This document shows positions 47,880 to 57,284 of a stretch of DNA of 64,000 nt, piece after piece; position 1 is the stretch's first letter, and each line of letters opens with the position of its first letter. A model generated the notes under the pieces. It had not been told where the DNA came from and did no database searches. It was given only the letters and a program-made list of their open reading frames with translations. A program made the position numbers and the translations under genes. The stretch comes from Eubacteriaceae bacterium (GTDB lineage: Bacteria > Bacillota > Clostridia > Lachnospirales > Lachnospiraceae). The stretch is from assembly GCA_902362455.1 (NCBI GenBank), contig CABIWJ010000002.1, forward strand, positions 1 to 64,000, read 5' to 3'.

Positions 47880-49148
47880 ATGAAAACAATTAATGAAACT
47901 AAGACTCCGAAATGGAAAATTGCATTATTAGTATTTGAATCAATAGTTATATTTTTATATTTATTTGTAACGGTCTTTTTCGTATGGTATAAAGTGGATA
48001 AGAATGGATTTATAGCAGCATGTTCAAAGAATCCACTGGTACGTTCATTGATTAATTATACTACTAAAGATGATTACGAGCAGAATGTACAGGATACAGA
48101 TTATGATAAAGAGAATATTAACCAGAATGAGGGACTTAATGGTAATGTAGAAACCTATAGAAACATTGCATTATTTGGTATCGACTCAAGAGGCAGCGAA
48201 TTTGATGATTCTACTCATAGTGATACAATTATTATTGTAAGTATCAATAATAAAACTGGAGAAGTAAAGATGGCATCTTTATACAGAGATACAATGCTTA
48301 AGATAGTAGATAAAGATGGTGATGTAAGCTATACTAAGGCAAATGCAGCATTTTTTAAAGGTGGTCCTGAATGTGCAATCAATATGCTTAATACAAATCT
48401 TGACTTGAATATCACAGATTATGCGGTTGTTAACTTTACAGGACTTACAAAGATTATAGATGCATTAGATGGAATTGATGTTACACTTACAGATGATGAA
48501 ATGAATTATGTAAATGGATATCTTACAGAGACAAGACTTATTACAGGTCTTGATGCACCGGATCTTACTCATTCAGGCCAGGTACATTTATCAGGATTAC
48601 AGGCTACAGCATATTGCCGTATCAGATATGTTACTTTCTATGATGAGGACGGACAGAAATATTATTATGATATGGGTAGAACAGCCCGTCAGCGTTCTGT
48701 AATTAAGAAAGTTGTAGAGAAGGCTAAAGATGCAGGAGTCGGACAGGTACTTCAGATTGCAGACAGTATTCTTCATTACAATACAGCAGATGAGAAGATA
48801 ATTACAACAAGCTTATCATTAGACGAAGTAATGGACTTAATACCAACATTACTTAAGTTTACATTATCAGATAATACAGGTTTCCCATTTACATGTGATA
48901 CTCCTAAAATCAATGGAGCAAGTATGGTAGTAGCACAGGGACTTGAATATAATGTATCAAAATTACACAAATTCTTATTTGGCGAAGAAAACTACCAGCC
49001 AAGTGAAACAGTAAAGACAATTAGTGATTACCTGATTAACTACACAGGTATCTCAACAGTCAAATTAGATGAGGATATTGAACCGGAGACAGACAATGAT
49101 AATGTTAATACTGATAATTTGACTCAGGAAGATAATTCCGAGGAATAA
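47880..49148 (+). CDS. LytR-CpsA-Psr (LCP) family wall-polymer ligase
   Basis: The 422-residue protein has one N-terminal membrane helix (about 15-38) and an extracellular LCP domain. Conserved points are IALFGIDSRG, HSDTIIIVSINNKTGEVKM, SLYRDTML with the lipid-phosphate-binding Arg, and GLQATAYCRIRY … GRTARQRSVI. LCP enzymes join lipid-linked glycopolymers to peptidoglycan. It lies 26 bp after the priming transferase gene and closes the polysaccharide region; a long hairpin terminator follows. Confidence 0.94.
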   Translation: MKTINETKTPKWKIALLVFESIVIFLYLFVTVFFVWYKVDKNGFIAACSKNPLVRSLINYTTKDDYEQNVQDTDYDKENINQNEGLNGNVETYRNIALFGIDSRGSEFDDSTHSDTIIIVSINNKTGEVKMASLYRDTMLKIVDKDGDVSYTKANAAFFKGGPECAINMLNTNLDLNITDYAVVNFTGLTKIIDALDGIDVTLTDDEMNYVNGYLTETRLITGLDAPDLTHSGQVHLSGLQATAYCRIRYVTFYDEDGQKYYYDMGRTARQRSVIKKVVEKAKDAGVGQVLQIADSILHYNTADEKIITTSLSLDEVMDLIPTLLKFTLSDNTGFPFTCDTPKINGASMVVAQGLEYNVSKLHKFLFGEENYQPSETVKTISDYLINYTGISTVKLDEDIEPETDNDNVNTDNLTQEDNSEE

Positions 49149-49203
49149 TTTGGAAATTTAGTTGTTAAATGATTTGTGACACCATAATCATTACAGAAAT
49201 TAT

Positions 49204-49265
49204 AGAGCATATCAATCTTTTATGAGATGAATTGAAGAAATTCGGTCATAAAATTGATATGCTCT
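49204..49265 (+). terminator. Long hairpin after the LCP gene
   Basis: AGAGCATATCAAT pairs perfectly with ATTGATATGCTCT, with inner stems TTTATGA/TCATAAA and GAATT/AATTC. Few T follow, but the stem is very stable. Confidence 0.75.
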
Positions 49266-49327
49266 ATTTGTATATAATTGTCATTTGATTTATATAACTC
49301 AAATAAATCATATATAAAAATAGATAA

Positions 49328-49434
49328 AACTAACGAAAACCAACGAAATAGTAAAAATTATTGAAAAATTATTAAAATTAATTTATAAAACCAACGAAAA
49401 CCAATTGTTGCTAACGTAGAAAATATAGTAAAAT
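49328..49434 (+). promoter_or_regulatory. Promoter with repeated CCAACGAAAA boxes upstream of the lipoprotein gene
   Basis: AACTAACGAAAACCAACGAAA (49328-49348) and AACCAACGAAAACCAA (49389-49404) are related direct repeats about 60 bp apart. The second abuts a likely -35 box TTGTTG (49405-49410), N18, TAAAAT (49429-49434). The layout suggests an activator site; the regulator is unknown. The wider gap 49149-49523 holds nothing else besides the hairpin. Confidence 0.45.
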
Positions 49435-49523
49435 AATATATATTTATGTAGAATATTGTGGCGGAGAGGAAAGGTGAAGGTAGAATTAGTATATAGATTC
49501 AAATAATCGAAAGGAAAATACAT

Positions 49524-50471
49524 ATGAAAATTAAGAAAATAATTATATTACAGCTTTTATTAATAATAGCAATTAGCATCGTTGCGTGCAGCAAATCAGA
49601 TAAGTCAGATAAGAAAAATGAAGAAGATAATGGACAGTATGAAGATATCGTTAATATGATTTTCAAAGATGAAGATAAAGATATAAAGGAATACTTAAAT
49701 TCATTGGTAGTAAAGGATGTAGGAGCATTAGAATTAAGAGATTTTAAATTCTCACTTGATGAAATTATCTTTGACAGTCGGACAGGAATAGGTGCATATA
49801 AGATGAATGTTAAAAGTGATACAGTAAATTTGTCAGAATTAAATGCTGATCTTACATTAGAGAGTTTATATTATGTAATGGAAAATAATAATTATTCAAT
49901 TAGTTTTTTTGATGGATTTGTTCCAAAAGATATATTTAATCACAAATACAAAAAATTACCATTTAAAAGCTATCAGGTGTCTCGAATAAGTGATAATGAA
50001 GTCATAATATATGGGGCATTAGATGTAAGTGAAATGGAGAATGAATTAATGATTCAGACAAATGATAGAATAAAAGCAGAGGAAAATCTTAGAAAGGAAG
50101 ATGAGGGGATAGAGATAGAAGAAGATGAGAATGCATTACCATACTACGGCAGAATTAAATTGCCACAGTCAGATAACAGTATATCAATAAATGTTACAGA
50201 AGATAATACAATTTTAGAATTCTACATATCACCATTAGGTATCAGAAGCAGAGAAAGAGGAAGTGATAAAGAATCAAAACTGTTTAATAAAAACTCATAT
50301 ATAACAATGGAAAATGGTAAGAAAATTAAGATGGAAGATTTTGTACAGTATGGAGATAACTGGCAACTTGATGATTCAGATTCATATGAAATATATTTTG
50401 TTAAGAAATTTATTAATATAAATGAAATTAAAAGTGTAACCATAAATGGTGTAGAATATTCACCGGAATAG
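49524..50471 (+). CDS. Lipoprotein of unknown function
   Basis: The 315-residue protein has a type II signal peptide (KKIIILQLLLIIAISIVAC) with lipobox SIVAC, so Cys22 would carry lipid outside the membrane. The mature part is acidic (KSDKSDKKNEEDN at its start) and beta-rich; no family recognised. It has its own promoter and precedes a second predicted surface protein gene by 32 bp. Confidence 0.8.
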   Translation: MKIKKIIILQLLLIIAISIVACSKSDKSDKKNEEDNGQYEDIVNMIFKDEDKDIKEYLNSLVVKDVGALELRDFKFSLDEIIFDSRTGIGAYKMNVKSDTVNLSELNADLTLESLYYVMENNNYSISFFDGFVPKDIFNHKYKKLPFKSYQVSRISDNEVIIYGALDVSEMENELMIQTNDRIKAEENLRKEDEGIEIEEDENALPYYGRIKLPQSDNSISINVTEDNTILEFYISPLGIRSRERGSDKESKLFNKNSYITMENGKKIKMEDFVQYGDNWQLDDSDSYEIYFVKKFININEIKSVTINGVEYSPE

Positions 50472-50503
50472 ATACTACCACCAGATATAATAGGAGAAAA
50501 CGT

Positions 50504-51220
50504 ATGAAGAAAAAACATAAAATAATTATCTTAAGTCTTATAATAGTATGCGTAATCTGCTTATCAATAATATTATATAAAGTCTTTAATAAACCGGAAA
50601 GCAGACAGATAAATATTAATTACGATGAAGTAGAATATATAGAGATTAAATATCATAATAAAACAAGCGAAATTGTAAATAAGGAAACTATCACAGAGAT
50701 AATAGATAATCTTAACAAATTACGAATAGAGAAGCATAAGGAAAATATCATAGAACAATTGTTTTATACAAGTTCTAATGTATACAAAGTTAAAATATAT
50801 AATGATAAAGAAAATAGAACTCTCAAATATGAAATGGTTATTAAGTCAGATGATAAAATGACATTAGATAATGTATCATATAAAATAAAGAATAAGACAG
50901 ATATATATGAATATTTAAAGGACAAAGAGTTATATTGCAAGAAAGCATTGCCGGAAGAAACAGAAAAGAATGTTTACAAATTTCAGGTAAATGGTTTAGA
51001 AAATATTGATAAAACTGAATTCATAAATACATATAATGAAATGACAGACGCTAAACCTATTAAGGAAAGTGAAATGCAGGAAAGTGAAAAATATATTGAA
51101 ATGGAAACCTATGATGATGACAAGATAGTGGTATATTATGTGGACAGCCGGGTTTATATTAAATACACTTATAAAAATTTTGTTGTTTATTTTATGTATC
51201 AGGATAATTCATTGAATTAG
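50504..51220 (+). CDS. Membrane-anchored protein of unknown function
   Basis: The 238-residue protein has one N-terminal helix (about 5-25, IIILSLIIVCVICLSIILY) without a lipobox, and an extracellular alpha/beta part rich in Lys and Glu (YIEIKYHNKTSEIVNKE). I recognise no domain. It is likely cotranscribed with the lipoprotein gene before it. Confidence 0.7.
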   Translation: MKKKHKIIILSLIIVCVICLSIILYKVFNKPESRQININYDEVEYIEIKYHNKTSEIVNKETITEIIDNLNKLRIEKHKENIIEQLFYTSSNVYKVKIYNDKENRTLKYEMVIKSDDKMTLDNVSYKIKNKTDIYEYLKDKELYCKKALPEETEKNVYKFQVNGLENIDKTEFINTYNEMTDAKPIKESEMQESEKYIEMETYDDDKIVVYYVDSRVYIKYTYKNFVVYFMYQDNSLN

Positions 51221-51355
51221 AACTTAAATTTTTCACTACTTAAACACAGAAATGACACAAAACATTGTTATTATACTCCTATCAAAAGAAAGATAGTCAG
51301 TATAAACATAAAAGTTTGTACTTTACATACTGATTTATAGAATGGAGGAAATAAC

Positions 51356-52990
51356 ATGACTAACGAATTTGATTTCAATAATGAGAATAACACATCAGAG
51401 GAGACTTCAGTAAATGGAGCAAATGAAGTGAATACTACTACAGGTGATGATACAAATAATAATTTCTTCAGTAGCATATCTAATGAGACAGACAATAACA
51501 CTTCAGATACATCCTCAGAAAATTTTTCAGATATGGCAGCTAATGATAGCCAGAGTACAAATTTTGTTATGGTTGACAGAACATCAGAAGATACAGAGGC
51601 AATGAAAGCAAGACAGCAGGTCGAGAAAGAGAAGAGTAAGTTCGAAGCAAAGAGAAGAAAAGCAGCAGCTAAGCTTGAGAAGAAAGAAGCTAAGAAGAAA
51701 GCTAAAGCGGGAAAAGGACATGGAGTCGTATTTAAGACAGTAAGATTAGTTGTATGTGCAGCAGTATTTGGTGTTGTAGCCACAGGAACGATGTATTTCA
51801 CAGGTGATTCATTAGGAATATTTAAGAATAATTCAAAAGAAGCGGTTGTTATACCAAGTACTTCAGTGGGTGCAGGCAATACAGGAATAACAGGTTCAGA
51901 AGGTGGAACAACATTACAGACTGCTGCAGATAAGACTACTACATCAAGCAGTGGTGAAACAGTAATAACAGATGTATCTGGTGTAGTTAAGAATGTAATG
52001 CCATCAGTTGTAGCTATAACAAGTACACAGCTTGTACAGTCAGGTTACAGTGGAAGCTTATATGATTATTATTTTGGAAATGGTAATAGTAATAATAATC
52101 AGTATGAAGAACAGACAGGTGCAGGTTCAGGTATAATTATTGGTCAGAATGATACAGAGTTATTGGTTGTTACTAATAATCACGTTGTAGAGGGTGCAGA
52201 CAGTTTACAGGTACAGTTTATAGATGGTGAAACAGTTGATGCTGCTATAAAGGGAACAGATTCAGAAAAAGACCTTGCAGTTGTGGCAGTTAAATTATCA
52301 GATATTAAGAAGTCTACATTAGAGCAGATAAAAGTAGCAACTCTTGGCGATTCAGATAAATTAGAAGTAGGCGAGGGAACAATTGCAATTGGTAATGCAT
52401 TAGGATATGGACAGTCAGTTACAACAGGTGTTGTAAGTGCCTTAAACAGAGAAGTTCAGTATGAGAACAGAACAATGAAATTAATCCAGACCAATGCAGC
52501 TATTAACCCTGGTAACAGTGGTGGTGCATTACTTAATTCAAAAGGTGAAGTAATCGGTATCAATGCAGCAAAATATTCATCATCTTCAGTAGAGGGAATG
52601 GGATTTGCAATTCCGGTTTCATCTGTAAAAGATGTAATTGAAAATCTTATGAATAAAGAGACACTTACTAAGGTGGATTCAGACAAAAAGGGTTATCTTA
52701 ACATTTATGGCAGAGATGTAACAAGCACTCTTTCAGAGACATATAGTGTACCAACAGGTGTATATGTTATCGAAGTAATAGAAGGTGGTGCTGCAGATAA
52801 GGCAGGTATAGAGAAATCAAATGTAATAACTAAGATAAATGGTGAATCAGTCTCATCAATGGAAGATTTACAGAGAAAACTTGAATATTACGAAAAAGGA
52901 ACTGAAGTAACACTTACAATTCAGTATGCTAAGGGTAATGAATATAAAGAAAAAGAAGTAAAGGTTACTTTAGGTGATGAGATGAAATAA
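51356..52990 (+). CDS. htrA: HtrA/DegP-type serine protease with PDZ domain
   Basis: The 544-residue protein has a long Asn/Thr/Glu-rich cytoplasmic N-terminus (about 1-125) with a basic coiled stretch (KSKFEAKRRKAAAKLEKK) and one membrane helix (about 127-148). The trypsin-like domain has His276 (TNNHVVEG), Asp306 (EKDLAVV) and Ser388 (GNSGGALL), and a C-terminal PDZ domain follows (about 455-540). It degrades misfolded exported proteins at the membrane. Single gene with terminator. Confidence 0.96.
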   Translation: MTNEFDFNNENNTSEETSVNGANEVNTTTGDDTNNNFFSSISNETDNNTSDTSSENFSDMAANDSQSTNFVMVDRTSEDTEAMKARQQVEKEKSKFEAKRRKAAAKLEKKEAKKKAKAGKGHGVVFKTVRLVVCAAVFGVVATGTMYFTGDSLGIFKNNSKEAVVIPSTSVGAGNTGITGSEGGTTLQTAADKTTTSSSGETVITDVSGVVKNVMPSVVAITSTQLVQSGYSGSLYDYYFGNGNSNNNQYEEQTGAGSGIIIGQNDTELLVVTNNHVVEGADSLQVQFIDGETVDAAIKGTDSEKDLAVVAVKLSDIKKSTLEQIKVATLGDSDKLEVGEGTIAIGNALGYGQSVTTGVVSALNREVQYENRTMKLIQTNAAINPGNSGGALLNSKGEVIGINAAKYSSSSVEGMGFAIPVSSVKDVIENLMNKETLTKVDSDKKGYLNIYGRDVTSTLSETYSVPTGVYVIEVIEGGAADKAGIEKSNVITKINGESVSSMEDLQRKLEYYEKGTEVTLTIQYAKGNEYKEKEVKVTLGDEMK

Positions 52991-53022
52991 TCAGATTTAC
53001 TATTATTAATTAAAAGTAATTT

Positions 53023-53057
53023 ACAGACCGGACGATTTAAGATCCGGTCTGTTTTTT
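53023..53057 (+). terminator. Terminator after htrA
   Basis: ACAGACCGGA pairs with TCCGGTCTGT and is followed by T6. Confidence 0.93.
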
Positions 53058-53192
53058 GCTTATCAGGAAATTTCGTTGAAATTATCCTGGTAAGCAAAAA
53101 CGTTCCGCGGGGATCGCCCTGCGGCGGAGTAGAAAATGTTGCTATCGCAATCCGCCGCAGGCGAAGAATGTCGCAAGCGACATTCTTTATTT
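53053..53192. repeat. Array of three intergenic hairpins, G+C-richer than surroundings
   Basis: First stem TTTTTGCTTATCAGGAAATTTC with its near-perfect complement (53053-53100); second GCCCTGCGGCGGA/TCCGCCGCAGGC (53116-53162); third GAATGTCGC/GCGACATTC with T-rich end (53166-53190). The first shares AGGAAATT.C.GTTGAAAT with bases 18360-18378 after eno, so it is a dispersed repeat family. Confidence 0.75.
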
Positions 53193-53231
53193 TATAAATA
53201 AATATTTTCCACTAGATTAATATATGCTTTT

Positions 53232-53260
53232 TTGTTATACTTATCTATATATGGTTTAAT
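53232..53260 (+). promoter_or_regulatory. Possible promoter of the HD-GYP gene
   Basis: TTGTTA (53232-53237), 17 bp, TTTAAT (53255-53260). Confidence 0.4.
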
Positions 53261-53315
53261 TTATATACCAGATTTTAAATTATAAAGTCTAACGGTAGAA
53301 TTAGGGAGAAAAGGT

Positions 53316-54362
53316 ATGCGCAGAGTACAACTAAATCAACTAACAGAAAATATGACACTTGCAAAATCTATTTATCATGATGGAAATCTTATACTTGCTA
53401 AAGGTATGGATAAACTTAAAGATTATGTTGACAAATTGGAAAAATTTGGAATATTTTCAGTATATGTTAAAGATGATGTATCTGTTGACATAGAGGTTTT
53501 AGATGCAATACATTATGAAACCAGAGAGAAATGTAAGCGCATATTGAATAGCTGTTTCAATACAATAAAGAATCAGGGAAATTTAAGTAACAATATAATT
53601 GATGAGATGGTAATTTCAATACTAAGTGACTTATTTGAGAAAGAAGACGTAATTGTCAGTATGGCAGATATAGGTGTAAAAGATGATGCAACCTTGATAC
53701 ATTCTGTCAATACGGCAGTATTTTCAGTTTTAACAGGAAGAAGAATGAATTTATCTGAAATTGAATTAAAAAATTTAGCGGAAGGCGCATTATTACATGA
53801 CATAGGAAAAGTGCTTATCAGTTCAAATATATTGCTTAAAGATGGAAAATTATCAGATGATGAATTCGCTAATATTAAAGAACATTCACTGTTAGGATAT
53901 GAAATATTATTAGAGCGAACCAATATGAGTGAGGAAGCGAGAAAAATTGCTTTGCAGCATCATGAAAGATTAGATGGCTCGGGTTATCCGTATGGTTTAT
54001 ATGGTGACCAGATAAGCAAATTAGCAAGAATAGTTGCAGTTTCAGACGTATATGATGCACTTACGGCGGAAAGGTGTTATCGTAAAAGTATGTCTAATTT
54101 TAAAGCCTACAGCATTATAAAACAGGACGTAGGAATTAAATATGACGAAGAAGTATTTAAAAAATTTATGCTAAATATAGCTGTTTATCCTAATGGTGTG
54201 GTAGTACATCTATCTGATGGTACGCATGGAATTGTTAGCAGACAGAACAAAGGCATGCCATTCAGACCGGTAGTCAGGGTAATTGATGACAAGGATAAAG
54301 AAGACATAAAATTATATGATCTAAATCTGTTAGATGATTATGGAATATACATATTAGATTAA
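53316..54362 (+). CDS. HD-GYP domain protein (cyclic-di-nucleotide phosphodiesterase-like)
   Basis: The 348-residue soluble protein has an HD-GYP domain with LLHDIGK, EHSLLGYEIL, HHERLDGSGYPYGL (GYP intact) and SDVYDALTAERCYRKS. These supply the metal ligands for hydrolysis of c-di-GMP or related cyclic dinucleotides. The N-terminal 100 residues contain no recognised sensor. It is 19 bp before the phosphofructokinase gene and probably cotranscribed. Confidence 0.9.
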   Translation: MRRVQLNQLTENMTLAKSIYHDGNLILAKGMDKLKDYVDKLEKFGIFSVYVKDDVSVDIEVLDAIHYETREKCKRILNSCFNTIKNQGNLSNNIIDEMVISILSDLFEKEDVIVSMADIGVKDDATLIHSVNTAVFSVLTGRRMNLSEIELKNLAEGALLHDIGKVLISSNILLKDGKLSDDEFANIKEHSLLGYEILLERTNMSEEARKIALQHHERLDGSGYPYGLYGDQISKLARIVAVSDVYDALTAERCYRKSMSNFKAYSIIKQDVGIKYDEEVFKKFMLNIAVYPNGVVVHLSDGTHGIVSRQNKGMPFRPVVRVIDDKDKEDIKLYDLNLLDDYGIYILD

Positions 54363-54381
54363 GTGAAAGGAAAGGATTATT

Positions 54382-55605
54382 ATGAGTTTAGTAAATATTG
54401 CAGTAGGACAGAGTGGAGGACCAACAACAGTTATTAATGCAAGTTTATATGGAGTAATTAAAGAGGCTTGTGATAATAATGACAAGATAGACAAAATCTA
54501 TGGAATGATTAATGGAATTGAGGGATTTATAGAGGGTAAGGTAATAGATATTATAGGTAAAGTTTCAGAAGAAGAAATAGAGTTATTAAAACATACACCT
54601 GCTGCATATTTAGGTTCATGCAGATATAAGCTTCCTGAATCTATGGAAGATTCTATTTACAGAATTATATTTGAAAAATTTGATAAGCTTAATATAAAAT
54701 ATTTCATTTATATCGGCGGAAACGATTCTATGGATACAGTTCATAAATTGTCGGTATATGCTAAAATGACAAACAGTCCCGTAAGAATAATCGGTGTTCC
54801 TAAGACAATTGATAACGATTTGACTAAGACAGATCATTCACCTGGATATGGAAGTGCTGCAAAATATGTTGCAACAACCGTAAGAGATATTGTTATGGAT
54901 GCAAATGTATATGATACACATTCGGTTACGATTATTGAATTAATGGGAAGACATGCAGGCTGGATAACAGCTGCGAGTGTGCTTGCAAGAAAATATAAAG
55001 GAGATAATCCTGTTTTAATATATTTACCGGAAGTAGCATTTGATGTTAAAAAATTTGTGCAGAGAGTTAAGTTGGAATTAAATAAGAAACATAATGTTAT
55101 CGTGTGCGTATCAGAAGGAATTAAAGATTCAGAGGGCAAATTCATATGTGAATACTCATCTGAAGCCGGAGTTGATACATTTGGACATAAGATGCTTACA
55201 GGTTGTGGAAAATATCTTGAAAATGTTATAAAAGAAGAATTAGGCGTTAAAGTACGTTCGGTAGAATTAAATGTAAACCAGCGTTGTAAGGCTGCATTAG
55301 CATCAATGACAGATATAGAAGAAGCTATTATGGCAGGCAGAAATGGTGTAAAGGCAGGGCTCAATGGTGAAACAGGCAAGATGATTGCTATGAAGAGAGA
55401 AGATACAGAAGAATATTCGATAGTATATGAGACAGTTGATTGTTCAGAAGTATGTAATCAGGAAAAAGTTGTGCCAAGAGAATGGATAAGTGAAGATGGT
55501 ACAGATATTTTACAAGGCTTTATAGACTATGTACTTCCGTTAATTCAGGGTGAGAGTTTAACACCAATAGAAAATGGATTGCCTAAATATTGTTATAGGA
55601 AATAA
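54382..55605 (+). CDS. pfp: 6-phosphofructokinase, predicted pyrophosphate-dependent
   Basis: The 407-residue enzyme has IAVGQSGGPTTVINAS, IGGNDSMDT (112-120) and VPKTIDNDLTKTDHSPGYGSA. Two positions decide the donor in this family: Asp115 where ATP enzymes have Gly (GGDGS) and Lys141 in PKTIDND where ATP enzymes have Gly. Both predict use of pyrophosphate instead of ATP, making the glycolytic step reversible. Length is also that of the PPi/long group rather than the 320-residue ATP type. Confidence 0.9.
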   Translation: MSLVNIAVGQSGGPTTVINASLYGVIKEACDNNDKIDKIYGMINGIEGFIEGKVIDIIGKVSEEEIELLKHTPAAYLGSCRYKLPESMEDSIYRIIFEKFDKLNIKYFIYIGGNDSMDTVHKLSVYAKMTNSPVRIIGVPKTIDNDLTKTDHSPGYGSAAKYVATTVRDIVMDANVYDTHSVTIIELMGRHAGWITAASVLARKYKGDNPVLIYLPEVAFDVKKFVQRVKLELNKKHNVIVCVSEGIKDSEGKFICEYSSEAGVDTFGHKMLTGCGKYLENVIKEELGVKVRSVELNVNQRCKAALASMTDIEEAIMAGRNGVKAGLNGETGKMIAMKREDTEEYSIVYETVDCSEVCNQEKVVPREWISEDGTDILQGFIDYVLPLIQGESLTPIENGLPKYCYRK

Positions 55606-55622
55606 ACGGAATGGAGATTAAC

Positions 55623-57233
55623 ATGACAGATAATAATCAGAATATAAATGATGATGAATACGAAAAGATATGTTTTGTATGCAGAAGACCGGAGAGTAAG
55701 ACAGGAAAACAGGTTACTATGCCAGGGGGAATTACGATTTGCCCTGATTGTATGCAAAGAACGTTTGATGCAATAGAACATAATAGCTTGAATGGTGGAA
55801 TGGACTTAAATGATGTAGCACTTAACTCATTAATATTTGGCAATTCCAATAATTCAGGCGGAGGTACAAATAGTACAAAAGAAACTTCCAATACAGCTTC
55901 AAATGAGTCTTCAAATACAGAGAATAATGAAAATACTTCTTCTGAAAATACAGATGTTGTCAATGGCGGAGAGGACAAAGAGAAAGAAGACAAAGGCCCG
56001 GATAGAAACGGACTCAATAATATAGAAGGAAGATTGCCTAATATACGTTTTGTGAATCTGGCAGATTTGCAAGGAGATTTCAGAGGACAGAAGAAGCTTA
56101 AGAAGAGAAAACCAGGTGAGAAGAAAGACATCGGTTTCGATATTAAGAAGATACCTGCACCACATAAGATTAAGGCAATGCTTGATGAGTATGTAGTTGG
56201 ACAGGAATATGCTAAGAAAGTTATTTCTGTCGGAGTATATAATCATTACAAGAGAGTAGGAGCAGATGTTGCAGATGGTGTGGAGATAGAGAAATCTAAT
56301 ATGCTTATGATTGGACCAACAGGTTCAGGTAAGACATATCTTGTAAAGACTCTTGCTAAATTATTAGATGTGCCTCTTGCAATAGCAGATGCTACATCAC
56401 TTACGGAAGCTGGATATATCGGTGATGATATTGAAAGTGTAGTTTCTAAATTACTTGCTACAGCCGATAATGATGTAGACAGAGCTGAAACAGGAATAAT
56501 ATTTATCGATGAAATAGATAAGATAGCAAAGAAGAGAAATGCATCAACAAGAGATGTAAGTGGAGAAAGTGTACAGCAAGGATTATTGAAGTTACTTGAG
56601 GGAAGCGAAGTAGAAGTTCCTGTAGGTGCTAACAGTAAGAATGCTATGGTTCCATTGGCTACAATTAATACTAAAAATATCTTATTCATCTGTGGTGGAG
56701 CATTTCCTGACTTAGAGGATATAATTAAAGAAAGATTAAATGAGCAGGCATCTATCGGTTTCATAGCTGATTTAAAAGATAAATATGATGATGTAAATGA
56801 CATAATCAGACAGGTAACAATTGAAGATTTAAAAACATATGGAATGATTCCTGAATTCCTGGGAAGAATGCCTATCATATTTACTTTGGATGGACTTACA
56901 GAAGAGATGCTTGCAAAGGTTCTTAAAGAGCCTAAGAATGCAATATTAAAACAGTATAAGAAATTATTAGAACTTGATGAAGTAGATTTGGAATTTGATG
57001 ACGATGCGATATTGGCAATTGCTAAGAAAGCAATCGAGAAGAAGACAGGTGCGAGAGCTTTAAGGTCTATAATTGAAGAATACATGCTTGATATTATGTA
57101 TGAGATACCTAAAGATGATAATATCGGAAAGGTAACGATTACAAAAGAATATATAGAGAAAACAGGTGGACCACGTATTGAAATGCGTGGAGCTGACAGA
57201 CCACAGATAGAAAGTAAACAGGCTGAGGAATAG
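55623..57233 (+). CDS. clpX: ClpX-like AAA+ unfoldase with extended linker
   Basis: GGAG before ATG 55623 sets the start (536 residues; normal ClpX is about 420). It has an N-terminal zinc finger (CFVC … CPDC, about 17-42) and a Ser/Asn/Thr/Glu-rich linker (about 65-125). The AAA+ core follows with Walker A GPTGSGKTYL, pore-type motif EAGYIGDDIES, Walker B IFIDEIDK, an SIGF loop of the ClpP-binding type and arginine-finger region EFLGRMP. It would unfold proteins for ClpP. The long linker and sequence divergence suggest a paralogue; no clpP is adjacent. Confidence 0.85.
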   Translation: MTDNNQNINDDEYEKICFVCRRPESKTGKQVTMPGGITICPDCMQRTFDAIEHNSLNGGMDLNDVALNSLIFGNSNNSGGGTNSTKETSNTASNESSNTENNENTSSENTDVVNGGEDKEKEDKGPDRNGLNNIEGRLPNIRFVNLADLQGDFRGQKKLKKRKPGEKKDIGFDIKKIPAPHKIKAMLDEYVVGQEYAKKVISVGVYNHYKRVGADVADGVEIEKSNMLMIGPTGSGKTYLVKTLAKLLDVPLAIADATSLTEAGYIGDDIESVVSKLLATADNDVDRAETGIIFIDEIDKIAKKRNASTRDVSGESVQQGLLKLLEGSEVEVPVGANSKNAMVPLATINTKNILFICGGAFPDLEDIIKERLNEQASIGFIADLKDKYDDVNDIIRQVTIEDLKTYGMIPEFLGRMPIIFTLDGLTEEMLAKVLKEPKNAILKQYKKLLELDEVDLEFDDDAILAIAKKAIEKKTGARALRSIIEEYMLDIMYEIPKDDNIGKVTITKEYIEKTGGPRIEMRGADRPQIESKQAEE

Positions 57234-57284
57234 ATATGTTTATATCTGCATAGAATTTATAAAATATGTGTATGTGGGTGAATT

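Noticed and set aside
54834..55379. 181-codon minus-strand frame under the phosphofructokinase gene
   Set aside because: Shadow of a conserved enzyme; no ribosome site or domain.
56246..57085. 279-codon minus-strand frame under the ClpX-like gene
   Set aside because: It is the antisense of a well-supported AAA+ coding region; its Ser/Leu/Ile-rich product is typical of shadow frames here.
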